DNA of 64,000 bases from an uncultured bacterium (GTDB taxonomy: Bacteria; Patescibacteriota; Gracilibacteria; Absconditabacterales; Absconditicoccaceae), in the NCBI GenBank assembly GCA_947168815.1, contig CAMVNG010000001.1, positions 1 through 64,000 on the forward strand. Direction: 5' to 3'. Shown piece after piece: positions 60,772-64,000 of this stretch; the stretch's first letter is position 1; each line of letters starts with the position of its first letter. The position numbers and the translations under genes were made by a program. The notes under the pieces are model-generated. The model was given only the letters and a program-made list of their open reading frames with translations. It did not search any database and was not told the DNA's origin.

Positions 60772-61170
60772 ATGTTAAAAAACACTGTTGTAAATCAAGG
60801 ACGTCTCGACTCAGTTATGCTCGAGACCAATGCTAGACTTACTAAAGAGGTAAGTATGCTAGATGAGGAAATCAAACGCAATGCTCATTTGTTTGATACT
60901 CCTATTTTCAACGGATTCTTAAGAGACAAGATTACAAGAATCCAAAATCAGATTCGTGAGATGAATATCTTAGAAGGTGGTTCATCCTTAAAAGTAGATT
61001 CCTCTGCTCAAAAAAATGTAGACTGCTTATTAGACCTTCTTTATGGTCCAGCTGCAGAGACTTATGGAACTACTCCTGGTATTCCTCTCGACATTATTTT
61101 ACCACGATTGCTTCCTTATTTCAAAAAAATTGCAGAAAGCAATGGTATTCTTAAAAGAGAAGCTTGTTAA
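60772..61170 (+). CDS. unknown 132-residue helical protein, UGA-free class
   Basis: MLKNTVVNQGRLDSVMLETNARL... is a soluble helical protein with a coiled-coil-like N-terminal half and a Pro/Tyr-rich second half (LYGPAAETYGTTPGIPLDIILP). No UGA; glycines GGN; codons CGT, CTC and GAG contrast with the flanking recoded genes. Stop TAA; terminator AAAATGCTGGT / ACCAGCATTTT at 61185-61212. No family is recognised. Confidence 0.7.
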   Translation: MLKNTVVNQGRLDSVMLETNARLTKEVSMLDEEIKRNAHLFDTPIFNGFLRDKITRIQNQIREMNILEGGSSLKVDSSAQKNVDCLLDLLYGPAAETYGTTPGIPLDIILPRLLPYFKKIAESNGILKREAC

Positions 61171-61184
61171 CGTGGAAAACCTAA

Positions 61185-61212
61185 AAAATGCTGGTTATGT
61201 ACCAGCATTTTT
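61185..61212 (+). terminator. terminator of the 60772 gene
   Basis: AAAATGCTGGT / ACCAGCATTTT stem with Ts. Confidence 0.85.
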
Positions 61213-61219
61213 CTCTATA

Positions 61220-62998
61220 TTACCAACTACCTCATCATCATCAACCACCTCATCCTCAACTAAATCAACCTCATCATCATCCTCATCCTCAACTAAATCA
61301 GCTTCATCATCAACCAAAATATCTTGTAGGTGTCATAAAATTAAAAGAAGAATCAGTAATTCAACTAGAAATTGAACGAGTAAATGAAGAGAAAGAACTA
61401 TCACCTCAAGAAAGTCATCACATTTCAGTAGCTTTAAGAACCTCAACATTATAAAGATCCTGATACTGATTACATTTAGCAACCCGCTTATCTCCTATTC
61501 ATAAAGCAATAGCATAAGGCAAAATCTTTTCACAATAATGAGGATCCTGCTTAATAAGGAAATTTAATTTATCATTCTCAACTGCTAATAAATACTTTCT
61601 AAATCACATAATTTTCTCCATAACATCCTTTCATTTCTCAGTCAAATGCTTTTCATCTAAGTTAAGAGAAACCATAAATTGTAATACCAAATACCAAACA
61701 ATATAGATAACAGGAAGCAAGAAAGCAACTAATGGAAGAAACATAAATAATAAACCTATAAAAAGAAAAGGCACCCAAACAGTCATTGAATAATCTGAAG
61801 GTTCTCTTCATATAAGAGTCTTTTTCAAATGCTCTTGTCTCTCCTCCATTTCATCATAAAATCCTTTAGAAATAGCTTTCATTCTATCAGTTCAAAGGAG
61901 TCTAGCTGCTCTATTTCTAAACAAAAAATTCCAAGCCCTCTCTTCTAATGATAAATCAATCTTATAATCAAAATCACCTCTAAAAAAGGTATCTTTCTGC
62001 TTTATAACATTAAAAAGATAATCTCACTTTAACTTATCTTGTTTCATTTCTATTACCCCCTCAGCAATCCAAGTATATAATAGTACTGCTAAAACATCTG
62101 ATTTTCAAAGATTATCCCAATTATAAATCAATGCAATCTCCGCAGGAGAAACCTCCTTAGGTGGATCATAATAAATAATATCTCTTATACGTTTCCATTT
62201 CCTTCTTGAAAAAGGATGAAGAACAAACTTAAAACCTCATATTAAATATGAAATAACTACAAAAATAATTCCAAAAGTCATACCCTTTTCACGCCAATCT
62301 ACACCATAATAAAATGACAAAATTCTTGATTTAACGTACCAATAATACTTATACAATCAAAAACCTGAATTCTTTATAACTCAATTAGGAAATCTAATAG
62401 CAAGAGTTACTCCCTCATATCTTCAAAGTGTTATAGGACTTTTATTTGAAATAACATTATCTTTCAACTGTAGATCTACAAATCAAGTATTTCAATATGC
62501 TCATTTCACTGCATAATAATCATCCTTATTTAGCTTTACACTCTCAGGCAATTTAATACTAAAATTAAACCAATTAATATCAGTATTCCATCAAACTCAT
62601 AACACATTCCAATATAATTCATCCCATCAAGAAAAAGATCTAACAGAGTTACCTACAGTATATTTTATATCATAAGCATGTCATCAACGAACATATTTAG
62701 CTTGTTCACCAATCTGAATACGATACACTTGATCATAAAACATCACTTTATAAGGATCTAACACAGAAACATTATAAATTGGAGTTATCCATCAACTAGC
62801 AAGCTTATATGGAAGATCTCTATAAATACCATGCCTACTTTCATTAAAATATACCTCAATCTTTTCATGTGCATTCAATTCTCAATTTTCTAATAACTCA
62901 AAATCTGCTGTATAGTTACCAATAGTATATCACCCCAAATCAGCACTACAAAAAGAAAAACAAAAAATCAGAGAGAAAAGAACGAAAAGTTTTTTCAT
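61220..62998 (-). CDS. DUF2207-family membrane protein with poly-glycine tail
   Basis: A 592-residue protein: signal peptide (MKKLFVLFSLIFCFSFCSA), a beta-rich extracytoplasmic domain (YNVSVLDPYKVMFYDQVYRI..), a membrane span near 240, a cytoplasmic part with PPKEVSPAEIALIYNW, two further spans near 375-420, and FRKYLLAVENDKLNFLL...ILPYAIALGIGDK, all in DUF2207 order. The C-terminus is GGGGSGFSGGGGGGGGGF and more of the same, the classic Gly-rich DUF2207 tail. Here most of these glycines are TGA in tandem, so the DNA looks like a TCATCATC microsatellite. Function of the family is unknown. Confidence 0.88.
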
Positions 62999-63094
62999 TA
63001 AAACTTTAAAGGTAAAAGATTACTGCAAAAGATATTAAAAATTTTTTTATAAAATACAATTGAAACAGTAACCAAGAATAATTATACTAATCCT

Positions 63095-63183
63095 GCTTCG
63101 AGTGGAGCCACCACCGATGGAGCAATCTACCAATTAATTCTGACATTTCTGACCTGTGTTGAGATAATACGGGTCAGTTTTTT
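63095..63183 (+). ncRNA. small RNA, first of two sharing a terminator sequence
   Basis: Promoter TTGAAA (63060-63065)-N17-TATACT (63083-63088). The transcript has small hairpins (GCTTC GAGTG GAGC; CCA..TGG) and ends TGACCTGTGTTGAGATAATA + CGGGTCAG + Ts. The terminator loop TTGAGATAATA recurs in the sRNA at 63769-63846, on the other side of the UGA-free lipoprotein gene. No coding frame. Confidence 0.55.
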
Positions 63184-63197
63184 CTTTTATAAAACAC

Positions 63198-63226
63198 TTG
63201 ATTTCAATCCTCCTGTTCCATAGTAT
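63198..63226 (+). promoter_or_regulatory. promoter of the 63253 lipoprotein gene
   Basis: TTGATT-N17-TAGTAT, 27 bases before the ATG. Confidence 0.6.
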
Positions 63227-63252
63227 AAAAACATAAATATATACAAAAACTA

Positions 63253-63681
63253 ATGATGAAGACGTTAACCTTCGTGAAATCTGCAATCGGGATGATTGTA
63301 ATTTCAGGGCTTCTCGCATGCCAAAATGCGAATCCATTAGAATCAGCAGAAGCTTTTTATGAGCTCATGCTAGCAACAGAGAAAGGCGATAACCTTGTCT
63401 TAAATCACTTCCCAAAGGTTCTTAAATCTATGGAACATCTTTACCAAGGTGATATCTTTAAAACAGAAAAGGATACTTTGCAACTTGTTTGCTCTTATCC
63501 AAATCAAAACGATACTATTAATCGTTATCCATTCTATTTTATGAGAGACAACCACGGTAACTATTGGTCAATGTTCCATGAAAAAGATGACAGATATCAT
63601 ATCTACCGTGAAGACTCGGAGAAAGCCAAAGATTGGTTCAAGGATAAACAAGCGTCCTTGGATGAGAAAAATAATAAATGA
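63253..63681 (+). CDS. lipoprotein of unknown function, UGA-free and ending in UGA
   Basis: 142 residues: signal peptide MMKTLTFVKSAIGMIVISGL followed by lipobox LLAC (Cys23), then a small alpha/beta domain (AEAFYELMLATEKGDNLVLNH...). No internal UGA. It ends ...DEKNNK-UGA (63679-63681), six bases before a terminator (GTCCCATCG / CGATGGGAC). Read as Gly, the frame would pass through the terminator and run about 35 codons to a TAA near 63807, beyond the mRNA end. So UGA is the working stop here. Flanked by two small RNA genes. No family is recognised. Confidence 0.75.
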   Translation: MMKTLTFVKSAIGMIVISGLLACQNANPLESAEAFYELMLATEKGDNLVLNHFPKVLKSMEHLYQGDIFKTEKDTLQLVCSYPNQNDTINRYPFYFMRDNHGNYWSMFHEKDDRYHIYREDSEKAKDWFKDKQASLDEKNNK

Positions 63682-63685
63682 CTAA

Positions 63686-63716
63686 AGGTCCCATCGATTC
63701 CGATGGGACTCCTTTT
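63686..63716 (+). terminator. terminator directly behind a UGA stop
   Basis: GTCCCATCG / CGATGGGAC stem, then a short T tract. Confidence 0.85.
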
Positions 63717-63768
63717 AAATAAAGAATTTTTGATTTGACAAAATTATCAATATTTCTATAGTGAAATT

Positions 63769-63846
63769 GCTGTAATGTGCAGCAGCAACATCATAATTTT
63801 TTCATAATAGCTGGCCCTTGTTGAGATAATAGGGGTCAGTTTTTTA
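63769..63846 (+). ncRNA. small RNA, second of two sharing a terminator sequence
   Basis: Promoter TTGACA (63735-63740)-N16-TATAGT (63757-63762). The RNA starts near a hairpin GCTGTAATGTGCAGC and ends with CTGGCCC TTGTTGAGATAATA GGGGTCAG + Ts. The loop is the same as in the sRNA at 63095-63183. Confidence 0.55.
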
Positions 63847-63853
63847 TTATATT

Positions 63854-64000
63854 TAAAAAAACCTCTGAAATGGCAAACCAAGACAGAGGTAATAGCATTA
63901 AGCCGACCCTCACAGGCAGACCTGTTAGAATTTGATAGAAGCGTCTCCCGACGAAAAACCTAAAACTTCTAGTTCTTTGAAAAAGAAAAATTATCAGTAC
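63854..64000 (-). ncRNA. rnpB: probable 3' end of RNase P RNA, cut by the window edge
   Basis: A minus-strand RNA enters from the right edge and ends at a terminator (CCTCTG / CAGAGG, seven Ts, 63854-63890). Just before it is a small hairpin ACAGG-TCTG-CCTGT followed by GAGGGTCGGCTTA. In type A RNase P RNA the P18 hairpin is likewise directly followed by the P4 strand AGAACCCGGCTTA. CGGCTTA is identical and the order agrees, but the preceding bases differ. The 5' four-fifths lie outside the window. Confidence 0.4.

Noticed and set aside
61221-61330. CRISPR array or microsatellite made of TCATCA/CCTCAT units
   Set aside because: Read on the minus strand it is the in-frame poly-Gly tail of the DUF2207 protein, with no spacers or fixed repeat length.

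Overview
The window is a piece of an AT-rich bacterial chromosome that does not use the standard genetic code. Nearly every long gene stays open only if UGA is read as glycine (NCBI code 25), and conserved families then read correctly: SecA, Tex, Pol IV, NUDIX, L,D-transpeptidase, Pif1. Several conserved tryptophan positions are written CGA, for instance the AFHWF motif of the methyltransferase at 11764-12513. UGA=Gly together with probable CGA/CGG=Trp points to Absconditabacteria (SR1). Gracilibacteria share UGA=Gly and are the alternative. There are no rRNA or tRNA genes here and no CRISPR array.

Layout. 1-6.7 kb: envelope and secreted proteins (repeat adhesin, thermonuclease, NlpC/P60 peptidase), a 6S-like RNA, a duplicated 100-bp element, and phage-like and other gene remnants, one of them killed by TGA-to-TAA changes. 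6.7-10.5 kb: an island of small RNAs and UGA-free genes. 10.6-17.8 kb: DNA repair and metabolism genes, an antitoxin and an exonuclease-Pif1-HRDC fusion. 17.8-25 kb: UGA-free genes, lipoproteins, membrane proteins and a 0.67-kb RNA. 25-31.6 kb: a three-gene operon (small protein, clan CD-like protease, L,D-transpeptidase) and secA. 31.8-34.6 kb: UGA-free genes and a 353-nt RNA. 34.6-42.4 kb: two tandem surface proteins with a nearly identical C-terminus, GtrA and a lipoprotein. 42.6-44.7 kb: four UGA-free genes and an sRNA. 44.9-48.3 kb: a tandem paralogue pair. 48.3-54.3 kb: a tight minus-strand operon (radical SAM-PHP fusion, two HAD phosphatases, a kinase-like protein, an unknown, and a phosphodiesterase-superfamily enzyme). 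54.4-60 kb: two coiled-coil-rich proteins and tex. 60-64 kb: structured RNAs, UGA-free genes, a DUF2207 protein with a poly-Gly tail, and the probable 3' end of RNase P RNA.

The main observation is a two-code mosaic. About 19 short genes contain no internal UGA, are often richer in GC, and stand alone between a TTGnnn-N16/17-TAnnnT promoter, an A-rich leader and a rho-independent terminator. At least three of them end with UGA directly before the terminator, so UGA acts as their stop. Their CGG/CGA codons fit arginine. They cluster with independently transcribed RNAs in islands among the recoded genes. Whether they are recent captures, a domesticated cassette class, or genes meant to be read by a standard-code host is open.

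Coordinates of recoded genes assume UGA=Gly. All family assignments come from reading motifs, without database searches.
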